35,332 bases of DNA from Actinomycetes bacterium (lineage in GTDB: Bacteria > Actinomycetota > Actinomycetes > Nanopelagicales > Nanopelagicaceae): assembly GCA_919902125.1 (NCBI GenBank), contig CAKKQM010000010.1:10557-45888 (forward strand). The letters run 5' to 3'. The notes under the pieces are model-generated. The model was not told the origin of the DNA and ran no database searches. It saw only the letters and a list, made by a program, of their open reading frames with translations. Below are positions 25,032 through 33,563 of this stretch, piece after piece. Position 1 is the first letter of the stretch, and each line of letters opens with the position of its first letter. The position numbers were made by a program, and so were the translations under genes.

Positions 25032-26150
25032 ATGGCAATCTCTGATCGCGTTAAGAAGGTTCGCGCCAAAAAAGTTATTTCCCAAATTGATTTTGGCGCA
25101 CCTGGTGTACCCATCAACCGCGCACATCCATTTTACTTTGGATTTTTTGCAACAACTGGAGGACTTGCTGCGCTAGTACTCATGCGTTCACTTGCTGCTG
25201 CAAGTCAGATATTTGTTCTCATCATTATTGCTCTCTTCCTTGCTATGGGCCTCAACCCAGCAGTTGAAGCGTTGCGTCTGCGCGGACTTTCCCGCATAAG
25301 CGCAGTCACGACAATCTTTACCCTTGTCATAATCTTCGTTGGCCTTTTTGCATGGCTAGTCATACCTCCTGTCGTATCGCAGGGTGCTGAGCTCATCAAC
25401 AGCGCACCAACACTATTAAATGAACTTAAACAGAATGCAACGATAGCTTCGCTCAATGAGCGTTACGACCTAATCGATACGTTACAGACAAAACTCAAAG
25501 CAATCACCGGCGATGGCACCCTGCTTATCTCCGCTTTTGGTGGAGTTGTGGGTGTTGGGAAAACTGTGATTTCTGGAACTTTCACATCGCTTACTATTTT
25601 GGTTCTCACGTTGTATTTCCTAATATCACTTCCAGCCGTAATTGGACTGGGTTTGCGTTTGGTTCCTGCTACTCGACGCGACCGGGTCTCGCGTCTTACC
25701 AATGCAATCATTTCTCGCATTGGCGCTTTCGTTGGAAGTCAGATCACGATCGCAATTCTTGCAGGAGTATTTACTCTAATTTTCGCTGCCGTGCTTGGAA
25801 TGCCTTTCCCATTCGCCCTCGGTATGTTGATCTTTATCTGCGGTTTAATTCCTCTTATTGGGCACTTTATTGGTATCACGATCTTCACAATCGTTGCATT
25901 GACTCAGTCGATACTTACTGGCCTAATTGCCTTTCTTGGTTACGTCCTTTATGTACAAATTGAAAATTACATCATCACACCCCGGATTATGCGTAAGTCT
26001 CTTGCTATTCCCGGTGCGGTAACGATCATCGCTGCACTCCTGGGGTCATCGCTGCTCGGGCTCGTTGGCGCGCTACTTGCTGTGCCAATTGCCGCTGCAA
26101 TAATTCTTATTCTTGATGAAGTTGTTTTCCCACGAGCAGATAACTCTTAA
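25032..26150 (+). CDS. AI-2E family (PerM/YdiK-type) membrane permease
   Basis: 372 residues with about eight membrane segments in the order typical of the family: an N-terminal pair (YFGFFATTGGLAALVLMRSL, IFVLIIIALFLAMGLNPAVE), a soluble central region (about 120-180), then a C-terminal bundle with GIPLLGAL-like GLIPLIGHFIGITIF and QIENYIITPRIMRKSLAIP. The QxxExxxxxPxxM signature (here QIENYIITPRIM) is typical. Members were named after AI-2 export, but many act as sodium- or proton-coupled antiporters, so the substrate is open. It is divergent from the DUF4032 operon and ends 3 bases before the convergent hydrolase gene. Confidence 0.9.
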   Translation: MAISDRVKKVRAKKVISQIDFGAPGVPINRAHPFYFGFFATTGGLAALVLMRSLAAASQIFVLIIIALFLAMGLNPAVEALRLRGLSRISAVTTIFTLVIIFVGLFAWLVIPPVVSQGAELINSAPTLLNELKQNATIASLNERYDLIDTLQTKLKAITGDGTLLISAFGGVVGVGKTVISGTFTSLTILVLTLYFLISLPAVIGLGLRLVPATRRDRVSRLTNAIISRIGAFVGSQITIAILAGVFTLIFAAVLGMPFPFALGMLIFICGLIPLIGHFIGITIFTIVALTQSILTGLIAFLGYVLYVQIENYIITPRIMRKSLAIPGAVTIIAALLGSSLLGLVGALLAVPIAAAIILILDEVVFPRADNS

Positions 26151-26153
26151 CTC

Positions 26154-26864
26154 TCAAAACTGGGTTGGCAAAGGCAATCGCTCTGGCGCTACACGTCTAA
26201 CGATTTCAGATAGAACACGATAAACAGAAGGTTCGCCAACCCAGAGATGTTTCGCCCCATCCACTGCAATAAGCTCAACATGCTCTATTCGGGAAAAACG
26301 TTGGCGGGCTTGGGCAGGCGGAAGATAATCATCAAACTCAGGAATAAGCGCAATCATCGGACGCGAATCAGAGTTCCAGTACATAAGTTGCTCGGGAGTT
26401 GAAGTTCGAAGCGGTGGACTCAAGAGGATCAAACCCTTATGGCGGGGGTCTTTCGCGTGCTGTAGCGCCAGATCAGTTCCGAATGACCATCCAACAACCC
26501 AGAGGTTGGTGAGTTGTAGCTCATCGAAGCAATAGGAAAGCATCGCTTGAAGATCCAAGCCTTCACCCACGCCATTGTCGAAATGGCCTTCGCTTCTTCC
26601 TGCATCACTGGCTGTTCCGCGGGTGTTAAATCGCACAACAGAAATTCCTGCCAGTGCCGGTAAACGATTGGCGGCTTTCTTAAACAGATGGCTATCCATC
26701 ATCCCGCCAGCAGTAGGCAGTGGGTGGAGGCAGAGAATTGCACCAGTGGGTTTATCTAAGGGACGCGCAATTTCGCCGATGAGAGTAAGACCATCGGCTG
26801 TACGGACCGTAAATGGTGTACGGACTGCAGGCAGAACTGTGTTGGCACGGATGATCTCTGACAT
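26154..26864 (-). CDS. Alpha/beta hydrolase
   Basis: 236 residues from ATG 26864, preceded at 7 bases by a TAGACT box. Serine hydrolase fold with nucleophile S127 in GWSFG, an acid candidate D178/D179 in PEFDDYLPP and catalytic H206 in GAKHLW; the oxyanion region is LHPLPTAGG. It resembles the short esterase or dienelactone-hydrolase-like group (YkfL/CinH type, with RFNTRGTASDAGRS). Substrate unknown. The frame is open to 27044 but would then overlap the aldehyde dehydrogenase, so the shorter start is right. Confidence 0.85.
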   Translation of the reverse strand: MSEIIRANTVLPAVRTPFTVRTADGLTLIGEIARPLDKPTGAILCLHPLPTAGGMMDSHLFKKAANRLPALAGISVVRFNTRGTASDAGRSEGHFDNGVGEGLDLQAMLSYCFDELQLTNLWVVGWSFGTDLALQHAKDPRHKGLILLSPPLRTSTPEQLMYWNSDSRPMIALIPEFDDYLPPAQARQRFSRIEHVELIAVDGAKHLWVGEPSVYRVLSEIVRRVAPERLPLPTQF

Positions 26865-26871
26865 GTCACTA

Positions 26872-26900
26872 AGTCTATCCACCACACCTACCGCTAGACT
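26872..26900. promoter_or_regulatory. Symmetric divergent leaderless promoters
   Basis: AGTCTA (26872-26877, TAGACT on the minus strand) and TAGACT (26895-26900, plus strand) are inverted copies 17 bp apart. The first ends 7 bases before the hydrolase ATG at 26864 and the second 6 bases before the aldehyde dehydrogenase ATG at 26907. Each -10 box therefore occupies the other promoter's -35 position. Confidence 0.65.
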
Positions 26901-26906
26901 TTTTGA

Positions 26907-28391
26907 ATGACCGTTCAAGGTAGTTTGACATTTAGTACTCACTATCCAGCAACTGGTGAGGTGTCGGGTACTTATCCAATACATACAGATGCAGAGGTCA
27001 AGAGCGCCGTCGCTGCAGCGCGCGGGGTTGCGCCACAATGGCAAGAACTCGGATATGCCAAACGACGCAAAGTCTTGCTCGCTTGGAGCAGACTTCTAAT
27101 TGATCGCATTGAGGAATGCGCCGAACTGATCTCGCGCGAAACTGGAAAGCCCACGAGTGATGCCAAACTGGAAGCCAGCCTTGCGATTGGACATCTTGCC
27201 TGGGCGGCGCGCAATGCTCGCGAAATATTGCGGACGCAACATCGCAGACCAGGACTACTGATGGCCAACATGGCTGCAACTGTTGAACGGTCACCCCTTG
27301 GCGTTGTCGGTGTAATTGGTCCATGGAATTACCCGATCTTTACTCCCATGGGTTCCATTTCCTACGCTTTAGCTGCGGGAAATACTGTCGTCTTTAAGCC
27401 GAGTGAGTTTTCTCCCGGTGTTGGCATCTGGCTCGCAAAAACTTTTGCCGAAGTCGCTCCAAACCACGAGATATTCTTAGTTATCACTGGTTTGGGAGAT
27501 ACAGGTCACGCACTCTGTGAAAGTGGCGTCGATAAACTTGCATTCACTGGTTCTACAAAAACTGCCAAAATTGTTGCTGGCACTTGTGCCAGAACAATGA
27601 CGCCAGTGATCCTTGAATGTGGCGGCAAGGATCCCGTGATTATTGCAGCGGACGCCGATATCAAGACCGCTGCTGATTTCACTTTATGGTCTGCAATCTC
27701 TAACGCTGGACAGACCTGTATTGGTGCAGAGCGTGTATATGTTGATGAAAAAGTTGCCGATCAATTTATTACCGGAATTGTTGAATTAGGTAAGAAGGTC
27801 AGACCTGGTCCGCCAGGAGATGGAAATTATGGACCAGCGACGATGCCCAAACAACTTGACGTTATCGAATCTCATATTGCAGATGCCATCGCGCGTGGAG
27901 GCCAAGCTCTTCTTGGAGGATTGAATTCTCTCAAGCGTCCTTTTGTTGAACCCGTAATTTTAGTTAATGTTCCAGAAGATTCAATTGCGATGCAAGAAGA
28001 AACTTTTGGTCCGATCATCATTATCAATCGCGTTCAAGATATGTCAGAAGCGATCAGGCTTTCCAATGCTTCACGGTATGGACTTGGCGCGTCGGTCTGG
28101 TCTAAACGTCAAGGAAGCAAGATTGCATCACAACTGCACTGCGGCATGGTTGCAATTAACTCCACCATATCTTTTGCTGCTGTGGCCTCTGTTCCGTTTG
28201 GCGGAGTGAAAGATAGCGGCTATGGACGCATTCATGGCCCCGAAGGACTCTTAGAATTCACTTATGCCCGCACTGTAGTGCGGGCGCGTTTTCAATTACC
28301 TATTGCGTTGACAAGTTTTAGGCGGAATGCTTTTGCTGATCGCTTAATTGTTGGCCTGATTAAGGTCCTTCATGGGCGAAGGATTGGTTAA
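26907..28391 (+). CDS. NAD(P)-dependent aldehyde dehydrogenase
   Basis: 494 residues, full ALDH superfamily length. Oxidises an aldehyde to the acid. Cofactor motif GPWNYP (near 140), KPSEFSP, the general base E237 in ECGGKDP and the nucleophile C271 in GQTCIG are all present, so it should be active. Best general match is the succinate-semialdehyde or medium-chain aldehyde group. The C-terminus has an extra basic tail (about 40 residues after EFTYARTVVRARF) that could bind membrane, as in some ALDH3-like enzymes. It has its own leaderless promoter and shares the intergenic region with the hydrolase. Confidence 0.92.
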   Translation: MTVQGSLTFSTHYPATGEVSGTYPIHTDAEVKSAVAAARGVAPQWQELGYAKRRKVLLAWSRLLIDRIEECAELISRETGKPTSDAKLEASLAIGHLAWAARNAREILRTQHRRPGLLMANMAATVERSPLGVVGVIGPWNYPIFTPMGSISYALAAGNTVVFKPSEFSPGVGIWLAKTFAEVAPNHEIFLVITGLGDTGHALCESGVDKLAFTGSTKTAKIVAGTCARTMTPVILECGGKDPVIIAADADIKTAADFTLWSAISNAGQTCIGAERVYVDEKVADQFITGIVELGKKVRPGPPGDGNYGPATMPKQLDVIESHIADAIARGGQALLGGLNSLKRPFVEPVILVNVPEDSIAMQEETFGPIIIINRVQDMSEAIRLSNASRYGLGASVWSKRQGSKIASQLHCGMVAINSTISFAAVASVPFGGVKDSGYGRIHGPEGLLEFTYARTVVRARFQLPIALTSFRRNAFADRLIVGLIKVLHGRRIG

Positions 28392-28404
28392 TTAATATCT
28401 CGTA

Positions 28405-28716
28405 CTAATATTTGGGCGCATTACGTGTGCGCTCGACTCGCGGCGTGCGATGTGCGCGCTTTATCCAACAGGCATTGTGCCAATGGCGACGGCTTTCAAC
28501 ATCATCTTCAATCCAGGCAACGGTATGCGGGGTTGCCATGGGAATCATCTGATCGCAACCTGGGCATCGATACGGCTTGGTTGAACTAGATCCCGTAATC
28601 TTTCTCACTCTATAAATACCCTCAGCATGTTCTTCAATCGCCTCACCGCTCGTGCTGATATCGCGCTCTTCGCGCGATGGTCTGCGATTCTTGGGGTGGT
28701 TACGGCGCGGGCTCAT
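28405..28716 (-). CDS. Small zinc-binding protein of unknown function
   Basis: 103 residues. A very basic N-terminal tail (MSPRRNHPKNRRPSREE) is followed by a probable zinc site: CPGCDQ, then H in TPHTV and HWHNACW. The C-terminus is again Arg-rich. Short proteins of this layout are common in actinobacteria and are often labelled ATP/GTP-binding protein without experimental support. Basic ends and a zinc site suggest nucleic-acid binding, but this is inference. Divergent from the secreted Lys-rich protein; the ATG is preceded by GATAGGGG, resembling the aceE start region. Confidence 0.75.
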   Translation of the reverse strand: MSPRRNHPKNRRPSREERDISTSGEAIEEHAEGIYRVRKITGSSSTKPYRCPGCDQMIPMATPHTVAWIEDDVESRRHWHNACWIKRAHRTPRVERTRNAPKY

Positions 28717-28755
28717 GCCCCTATCTTTTCGTATTTCTCAGCAACGGGTGACAGG

Positions 28756-29556
28756 ATGGGCACCGTGAGCGTCTTGGATTTCAACCCTCAGATTAGGCGC
28801 TCACTCCTCTCGCTATCTATAGCAGTAGTAATGGCTCTGGGAGCATCTGGAGCCTCTTTGTCGATGGCGGCAACAACTAAGCCCACGCCAAAACCCAGCG
28901 CAAAAACCACGGTCAAGGCAACGCCTAAGCCCACAGTAAAAACAACCGCGAAGGCAACGAAGAAACCCGTAGCGAAGAAAAAGGCAACGAAGAAACCCGT
29001 AGCGAAGAAGAAGACCACGAAGAAGAAGGTTCTCTATAAGAAGAAGATTACGAAAGTTAAGCCCTCACCCCCGCCTACATGGCCACCCAAAGGTTTCCGT
29101 GTAAACGGTGAGGTCTATGCGAAAGTCCCGACACCTAAAGAACTGCTCGGAGTCATATCCGCAGCCTCTACCCTTGCTTCGCAGGTCAAAGATTGTTCTA
29201 AGTACGCGTGCGGCGCAGTGCAAGTAGCTTCTTCTTCCGGCTGCACCTGGTGGGAAATCACTTCCACGGTCTCTGGTCCGAGCTCTGAAACAGATCCAAC
29301 GATTATCCCTTACGGTTCACTGCGGACAACTGCAAAAGCCTCTCGAGTAAAACAGGTGGTCACAATTTTGTTGATCAGCACTGAACCACTAAGGCCGAAC
29401 ATAAGCGTTGGAGATATAAACATAACGTGCTATCACTCACCGCGAACCGAGAAGGTGCCAACAAGTACATATACGTCTAACATGCTTAATACGCCTGCGC
29501 CAACCGCAACGCCTAATACACCTACACCAACTGCAACACCTACACCAACTAATTAA
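28756..29556 (+). CDS. Secreted Lys/Thr/Pro-rich protein
   Basis: 266 residues from ATG 28756 (GTG 28765, with AGGATGG just upstream, is an alternative). The N-terminus has a signal peptide with hydrophobic core SLLSLSIAVVMALGASGA and a SMA-A-type cleavage site near residue 40. Next comes a low-complexity basic region (about 40-110) of KPT, KTT and KKPVAKKK units, then a small folded domain (about 115-240) with Cys residues in KDCSKYACG, SSGCTW and ITCYH, then a Thr/Pro-rich tail (PTATPNTPTPTATPTPTN). A Lys-rich exported linker could contact the cell envelope polyanions or DNA. No known family recognised. It converges with and overlaps the adenosyltransferase gene by four bases. Confidence 0.75.
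   Translation: MGTVSVLDFNPQIRRSLLSLSIAVVMALGASGASLSMAATTKPTPKPSAKTTVKATPKPTVKTTAKATKKPVAKKKATKKPVAKKKTTKKKVLYKKKITKVKPSPPPTWPPKGFRVNGEVYAKVPTPKELLGVISAASTLASQVKDCSKYACGAVQVASSSGCTWWEITSTVSGPSSETDPTIIPYGSLRTTAKASRVKQVVTILLISTEPLRPNISVGDINITCYHSPRTEKVPTSTYTSNMLNTPAPTATPNTPTPTATPTPTN
28951..29010 (+). repeat. 30-bp tandem duplication in the Lys-rich region
   Basis: The 30 bases starting AAGGCAACGAAGAAACCCGT at 28951 are repeated at 28981 with only the last base changed. It encodes two copies of KATKKPVAKK, showing how the basic region grows by slippage or unequal exchange. Confidence 0.85.
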
Positions 29557-30125
29557 CGATTTGCCCCAGGCACCCAGAGTTGATCGCCAATTTCTTGGTT
29601 GGCGGTGCGAGCAATTACGAATAGTAAATCTGAAAGACGATTAAGGTACTTCGCAGTCAGTGGATTAACACCTGCACCAAAAGCGTGGATCGCTGCCCAC
29701 GTGCAACGCTCTGCGCGTCTGGTAACAGTCCGCGCAACATGCAGTAGGGCGGCGGTCGGCGTCCCCGAAGGTAGAACAAAAGATCGTAGTTGTTTCAAAC
29801 TTTCGTTATATTTATCGATCTGCTCCTCTAGATATGTTATTTGGGTCTCTATTACTCGTAACGGTTCGAATGCTGGGCCGTCAGAAACTGGAGTGCAGAG
29901 GTCTGCGCCAACATCAAAGAGGTCGTTCTGAATTCTCACTAATAAAACATGCAGATCTTCTGAGAGTTCGCCCAGTGCAAGGACCACTCCGATCGATGAA
30001 TTGGCTTCATCCACAGTGGCATAGGCTTCAAGGCGGGGATCATTCTTCGAAGTTCGGCTCATATCCCCCAGGGATGTCGTGCCATCATCGCCCGTCTTGG
30101 TGTAAATCCTCGTTAAATGGACCAT
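29553..30125 (-). CDS. Cob(I)alamin adenosyltransferase, PduO type
   Basis: 190 residues. Transfers the adenosyl group of ATP to cob(I)alamin or cobinamide-type corrinoids, yielding adenosylcobalamin. The N-terminal ATP motif TKTGDDGTTSLGD and the later RRAERCTWAA and YLNRLSDLLFVIAR are diagnostic of the PduO/MMAB family. It lies next to murA, as in mycobacteria (Rv1314c and murA Rv1315). No other cobalamin genes are in the window. A TAGGCT box (plus-strand 30132-30137) lies 6 bases before the ATG. Confidence 0.95.
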   Translation of the reverse strand: MVHLTRIYTKTGDDGTTSLGDMSRTSKNDPRLEAYATVDEANSSIGVVLALGELSEDLHVLLVRIQNDLFDVGADLCTPVSDGPAFEPLRVIETQITYLEEQIDKYNESLKQLRSFVLPSGTPTAALLHVARTVTRRAERCTWAAIHAFGAGVNPLTAKYLNRLSDLLFVIARTANQEIGDQLWVPGANR

Positions 30126-30131
30126 AGATAG

Positions 30132-30137
30132 AGCCTA
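30132..30137 (-). promoter_or_regulatory. Leaderless -10 box of the adenosyltransferase
   Basis: The minus strand reads TAGGCT, 6 bases before ATG 30125. There is no ribosome site and no room for a cobalamin riboswitch in the 62-base gap to murA. Confidence 0.5.
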
Positions 30138-30187
30138 TTACGACAGTTACGATGAGACCACCCAAAATCTAGACCAAAGGAGAGCCC

Positions 30188-31453
30188 GTGGCTGTAGAAC
30201 GCTTCCGCATCGTTGGCGGAGCCAGGCTCTGTGGCGAAGTAAAAGTCGCTGGCGCCAAGAATTCAGTCCTTAAATTGATGGCTGCAACTCTCCTTGCCCC
30301 GGGCAAGAGCACGATCCGCAATGTGCCAGAGATAGTTGACGTCGAAATTATGGCCGAGTTGCTTACACGCCTTGGTTGTTCAATTGAACGTGGTAAGGAT
30401 TTTGTCACCATCGATGTTCCGGTAGCGCCAGGTCATCGCGCTGAATATGACCTGGTCCGAAAAATGCGCGCGTCAATTAATGTGCTCGGCCCACTAGTCG
30501 CACGCGTTGGCCAGGCAGAGGTCGCGTTACCTGGTGGTGACGCCATTGGTTCACGAGGTTTGGATTTCCATATCAAAGGTCTCGAATCCCTTGGTGCAAC
30601 TGCACATAACGAACATGGTTATGTCATTGCATCTGCACCATCCGGGCTTACCGGCGCGGAGATATCACTTGAATTTCCCAGCGTAGGTGCAACGGAAAAT
30701 TTACTTACTGCCGCGGTATTGGCAAAGGGAAGAACAACAATTGATAACGCCGCTCGCGAACCAGATATTGTCGATCTGGGAAACTTTCTCATTAGCATGG
30801 GTGCGCAGATAGAGGGTCTTGGCACTCCGAAACTTACAATTCACGGGGTTTCGCAATTACATCCAACTGATCACACCACTATTCCCGATCGAATCGTTAC
30901 AGGTACGTGGGCATTCGCTGCGGCAATGACGCGCGGTGACATCACGATCCACGGCGGGCGTGCTCAAGATCTTGAAGTGCCTCTGGAAAAACTTGCCTCT
31001 GCTGGCGCGATCATCACTTCCACCAATGATGGGATTCGAGTACGTATGGAAGGCCGGCCGCAATCTATTGATGTGGCAACGCTGCCTTATCCAGGATTTC
31101 CTACCGATCTACAACCGATGGTCATCTCTCTCAACGCAATCGCAGATGGCGATGCAATAGTTACCGAGAATGTCTTTGAAGGTCGCTTCATGTTTGTTAA
31201 TGAATTGGTACGACTAGGTGCCCAAATTAACGTTGATGGCCATCATGCGGCGATTCGCGGAATCGAGCAACTATCTGGCGCTCCTGTTGCTGCCACAGAT
31301 ATCCGTGCTGGTGCAGGTTTAGTTCTAGCAGGGCTAGTCAGCGATGGCATTACCATCGTGGAAGATTCATCCCATATCGACCGTGGCTATCCGCACTTTG
31401 CCGAACAATTGCAAGCACTTGGTGCTGATGTCACAAGAGAAAGCGTGGATTAA
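30188..31453 (+). CDS. murA: UDP-N-acetylglucosamine 1-carboxyvinyltransferase (Asp-type)
   Basis: First committed step of peptidoglycan synthesis: transfers enolpyruvate from PEP to UDP-GlcNAc in the cytoplasm. 421 residues from GTG 30188, with AGGAG 6 bases upstream. Family motifs: [53 protein letters not shown] and [11 protein letters not shown]. The active-site loop reads PGGDAIGSR with D118 where most bacteria have Cys. The same Asp is known in M. tuberculosis and chlamydial MurA, where it removes the fosfomycin alkylation target. glpX follows after 5 bases. Confidence 0.97.
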   Translation: MAVERFRIVGGARLCGEVKVAGAKNSVLKLMAATLLAPGKSTIRNVPEIVDVEIMAELLTRLGCSIERGKDFVTIDVPVAPGHRAEYDLVRKMRASINVLGPLVARVGQAEVALPGGDAIGSRGLDFHIKGLESLGATAHNEHGYVIASAPSGLTGAEISLEFPSVGATENLLTAAVLAKGRTTIDNAAREPDIVDLGNFLISMGAQIEGLGTPKLTIHGVSQLHPTDHTTIPDRIVTGTWAFAAAMTRGDITIHGGRAQDLEVPLEKLASAGAIITSTNDGIRVRMEGRPQSIDVATLPYPGFPTDLQPMVISLNAIADGDAIVTENVFEGRFMFVNELVRLGAQINVDGHHAAIRGIEQLSGAPVAATDIRAGAGLVLAGLVSDGITIVEDSSHIDRGYPHFAEQLQALGADVTRESVD

Positions 31454-31458
31454 CTGTA

Positions 31459-32424
31459 ATGATGACTGAGAATACAAATCCTGATCGCAACTTAGCCCTC
31501 GAATTAGTGCGAGTTACCGAAACCGCTGCAATTGCTGGATCAGCCTGGGTTGGCCGCGGTGATAAAAATTTAGCCGACCAAGCGGCGGTTGAAGCCATGC
31601 GAAGCATGATTAACACCGTTGACATGGACGGGATCGTCGTTATTGGAGAAGGCGAAAAAGATAATGCGCCCATGCTTCATAACGGCGAAAACGTTGGCAA
31701 TGGCCTAGGGCCGCGATGCGATGTCGCAGTAGACCCAATAGATGGAACTTCGTTAACTGCAAATGGCATGAATGGCGCGATCAGCGTTATTGCATTATCT
31801 CCCCGCGGAACGATGTATGACCCCTCAGCCGTTTTCTACATGAATAAAATGGCCACAGGCCCAGATGCGGCCGACGTCATTGATATTACAATTCCTCCAG
31901 CTGAGAACGTCCGAAGGGTTGCCAAAGCAAAGAAGATTTCGGTCAGCGACGTCACTGTTGTTGTCTTGAATAGACCACGGCACGCAGCATTACTTCAAGA
32001 ACTTCGAGATGTCGGAGCAAGAATTCGTCTGATCCAAGATGGAGATGTCGCCGCAGCCATCGAAGCGGCTCGTCCGGGTACCGGCATCGATATTTTGATG
32101 GGCATCGGTGGCACCCCTGAAGGTGTTATTACCGCCGCGGCGATGATCTGTCTGGGTGGCACCATCCAAGGTCAACTTGCGCCGAGGGATGATGAAGAAC
32201 GTCAGAAGGCAATCGATCTGGGCCATGATCTTTCGAAAATTCTTGGCTCGCGCGATCTCATCAACTCCGAAGATGTTTTTCTCTCTGCCACGGGAATTAC
32301 CGATGGCGAGTTACTTCGAGGAGTTCGCCACACGAGCTTTGGAGCGATAAGCCATTCCATAGTTATGCGCGGAGAGAGTCACACCGTACGTCTGATTGAA
32401 ACTGAGCACAACTTAAGAGACTAA
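31459..32424 (+). CDS. glpX: Fructose-1,6-bisphosphatase class II
   Basis: Gluconeogenic phosphatase removing the C1 phosphate of fructose 1,6-bisphosphate. 321 residues. Metal and phosphate motifs are [11 protein letters not shown] near residue 66, [13 protein letters not shown] near 95 and [15 protein letters not shown] near 215, all typical of GlpX. An ATG at 31462 is an equal candidate for the start. It lies 5 bases after murA, so the two are probably cotranscribed. Together with aceE and glgE-glgB it indicates capacity to move carbon both ways between pyruvate and storage glucan. Confidence 0.96.
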   Translation: MMTENTNPDRNLALELVRVTETAAIAGSAWVGRGDKNLADQAAVEAMRSMINTVDMDGIVVIGEGEKDNAPMLHNGENVGNGLGPRCDVAVDPIDGTSLTANGMNGAISVIALSPRGTMYDPSAVFYMNKMATGPDAADVIDITIPPAENVRRVAKAKKISVSDVTVVVLNRPRHAALLQELRDVGARIRLIQDGDVAAAIEAARPGTGIDILMGIGGTPEGVITAAAMICLGGTIQGQLAPRDDEERQKAIDLGHDLSKILGSRDLINSEDVFLSATGITDGELLRGVRHTSFGAISHSIVMRGESHTVRLIETEHNLRD

Positions 32425-32504
32425 GTAGATGTCACTTAAAGTAATCAACAAAACTTTCGTGGGCCCAGATCATGAATGAACTAAGCCATGTTAGAGTATT
32501 CCCA

Positions 32505-32550
32505 CTTCGTTAGGTTCGTGTTAGTGCTCCATCAATTGAGCTACAACCTA
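32505..32550 (-). pseudogene. tRNA-like remnant (5' half, tRNA-Arg-like)
   Basis: The minus strand reads GGTTGTAGCTCAATTGATGG then AGCACTAACACGAACC. A good D arm is present (GCTC at minus of 32538-32541 paired with GAGC at 32526-32529), and ACGAACC resembles the anticodon loop of tRNA-Arg(ACG). But the anticodon stem does not pair and no T arm or acceptor 3' strand follows, so this is not a working tRNA. It marks the border between the core genes and the G+C-rich operon to the right. Confidence 0.4.
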
Positions 32551-32578
32551 AAGCCTCGAGAGAATTTCTCGGGGCTTT
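32550..32578. terminator. Terminator between glpX and the oxidoreductase operon
   Basis: AAAGCCTCGAGA (32550-32561) pairs with TCTCGGGGCTTT (32567-32578), with one G-U pair and a 5-base loop. The plus side continues AGTGTTTTC. A-rich and T-rich ends make it a bidirectional terminator for murA-glpX (plus) and the convergent operon (minus). Confidence 0.75.
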
Positions 32579-32597
32579 AGTGTTTTCATAGTTCGCT

Positions 32598-33563
32598 TCA
32601 AAAAGTGAGAATGATTTTTCCTTGAGCATGTCCTTCTCCCAGGTAGCGGAACGCGTCGGCCATCTCGTTCAACTCGTAACAGCGATCTATAACGGGTTTC
32701 ACTTTCCCGCTCTCGAGAAGTTCTCGCAAGACCATCATGTCCGCCTGATTTATCTTCGCCATAAAAAACACGACCTTCTGACTGCTTCTCAATGAGGCGA
32801 GACATACTTTAGCGATGTGACTGAGCGGACCGAGCAAAGCATTGCCCTTCGGTGCTCCGACGACGACGAGAGTTGCCCCTGGTTTGAGTACCCGCCTGCA
32901 TTGTGACCATGACTTACTGCCGGCGACATCAAGAATCAGGTCATAGTGCTGATCACTCCGAGTGAAGTCCTCGCGGGTGTAGTCGATCACGTGGTCGGCA
33001 CCGAGGGATCGCACGAGTTCGACATTCCTCGGGCTGCACACAGCGCTCACCTCCGCCCCGAGAACCTTTGCGATCTGAACAGCGAATGTTCCTACTCCTC
33101 CCGAGGCGCCGTTGATCAAAACTTTTTGCCCTGGCCGGATCTTTCCCTTATCGCGCAAGCCCTGTAGTGCCGTAATCGCTGCAACTGGCACTGCTGCCGC
33201 TTCTTCGAATGTGAGGTTGGCAGGTTTCGATACGAACTCATCTCGAACGCATACATAATCTGCTAGAGCTCCACTTTCACCACCGAATACCTCATCACCA
33301 ATGTGAAACGCCGTGACGTCTCGGCCGACGGCTTCCACCGTGCCCGCGTAATCAATTCCCAATCTATTGCTCTTTGGTTTGGGTAACCCAAACCGTATGC
33401 GTGCAAGGTACGGCTTGCCAGTCAGGCTGTACCAGTCCGCCGGATTGATCGAAGCTGCGCGAACGCGCACCAACACTCCGTCATCCGTCAGCTCTGGTTT
33501 TTCAATTTCTTGGTATTCCAGGACATCAGGAGAACCGTAGGTGTTGTGAACTATTGCTCTCAT
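32598..33563 (-). CDS. Quinone-oxidoreductase-like MDR family protein
   Basis: 321 residues, medium-chain dehydrogenase/reductase without zinc ligands. N-terminal GroES-like domain (about 1-125, YGSPDVLEYQEIEKP, GIDYAGTVEAVGRDV) and Rossmann domain with nucleotide motif INGASGGVGTFAVQIAK (near 150). It should reduce quinones or enones with NAD(P)H. Its ATG overlaps the stop of the upstream homologous gene by four bases. Sequence similarity between the two (RSLGADHVIDYTREDFT versus RSLGADHAIDYMQEDFT) suggests an old duplication. The G+C content is visibly higher than in the core genes. Confidence 0.88.
   Translation of the reverse strand: MRAIVHNTYGSPDVLEYQEIEKPELTDDGVLVRVRAASINPADWYSLTGKPYLARIRFGLPKPKSNRLGIDYAGTVEAVGRDVTAFHIGDEVFGGESGALADYVCVRDEFVSKPANLTFEEAAAVPVAAITALQGLRDKGKIRPGQKVLINGASGGVGTFAVQIAKVLGAEVSAVCSPRNVELVRSLGADHVIDYTREDFTRSDQHYDLILDVAGSKSWSQCRRVLKPGATLVVVGAPKGNALLGPLSHIAKVCLASLRSSQKVVFFMAKINQADMMVLRELLESGKVKPVIDRCYELNEMADAFRYLGEGHAQGKIILTF

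Noticed and set aside
28627-28755. Upstream start of the Lys-rich secreted protein
   Set aside because: The longer frame would overlap the divergent zinc-binding gene and place the signal peptide internally, about 50 residues from the start.
30126-30187. Cobalamin riboswitch upstream of the adenosyltransferase
   Set aside because: The gap to murA is only 62 bases, far too short for a B12 aptamer, and no B12-box-like sequence is visible.
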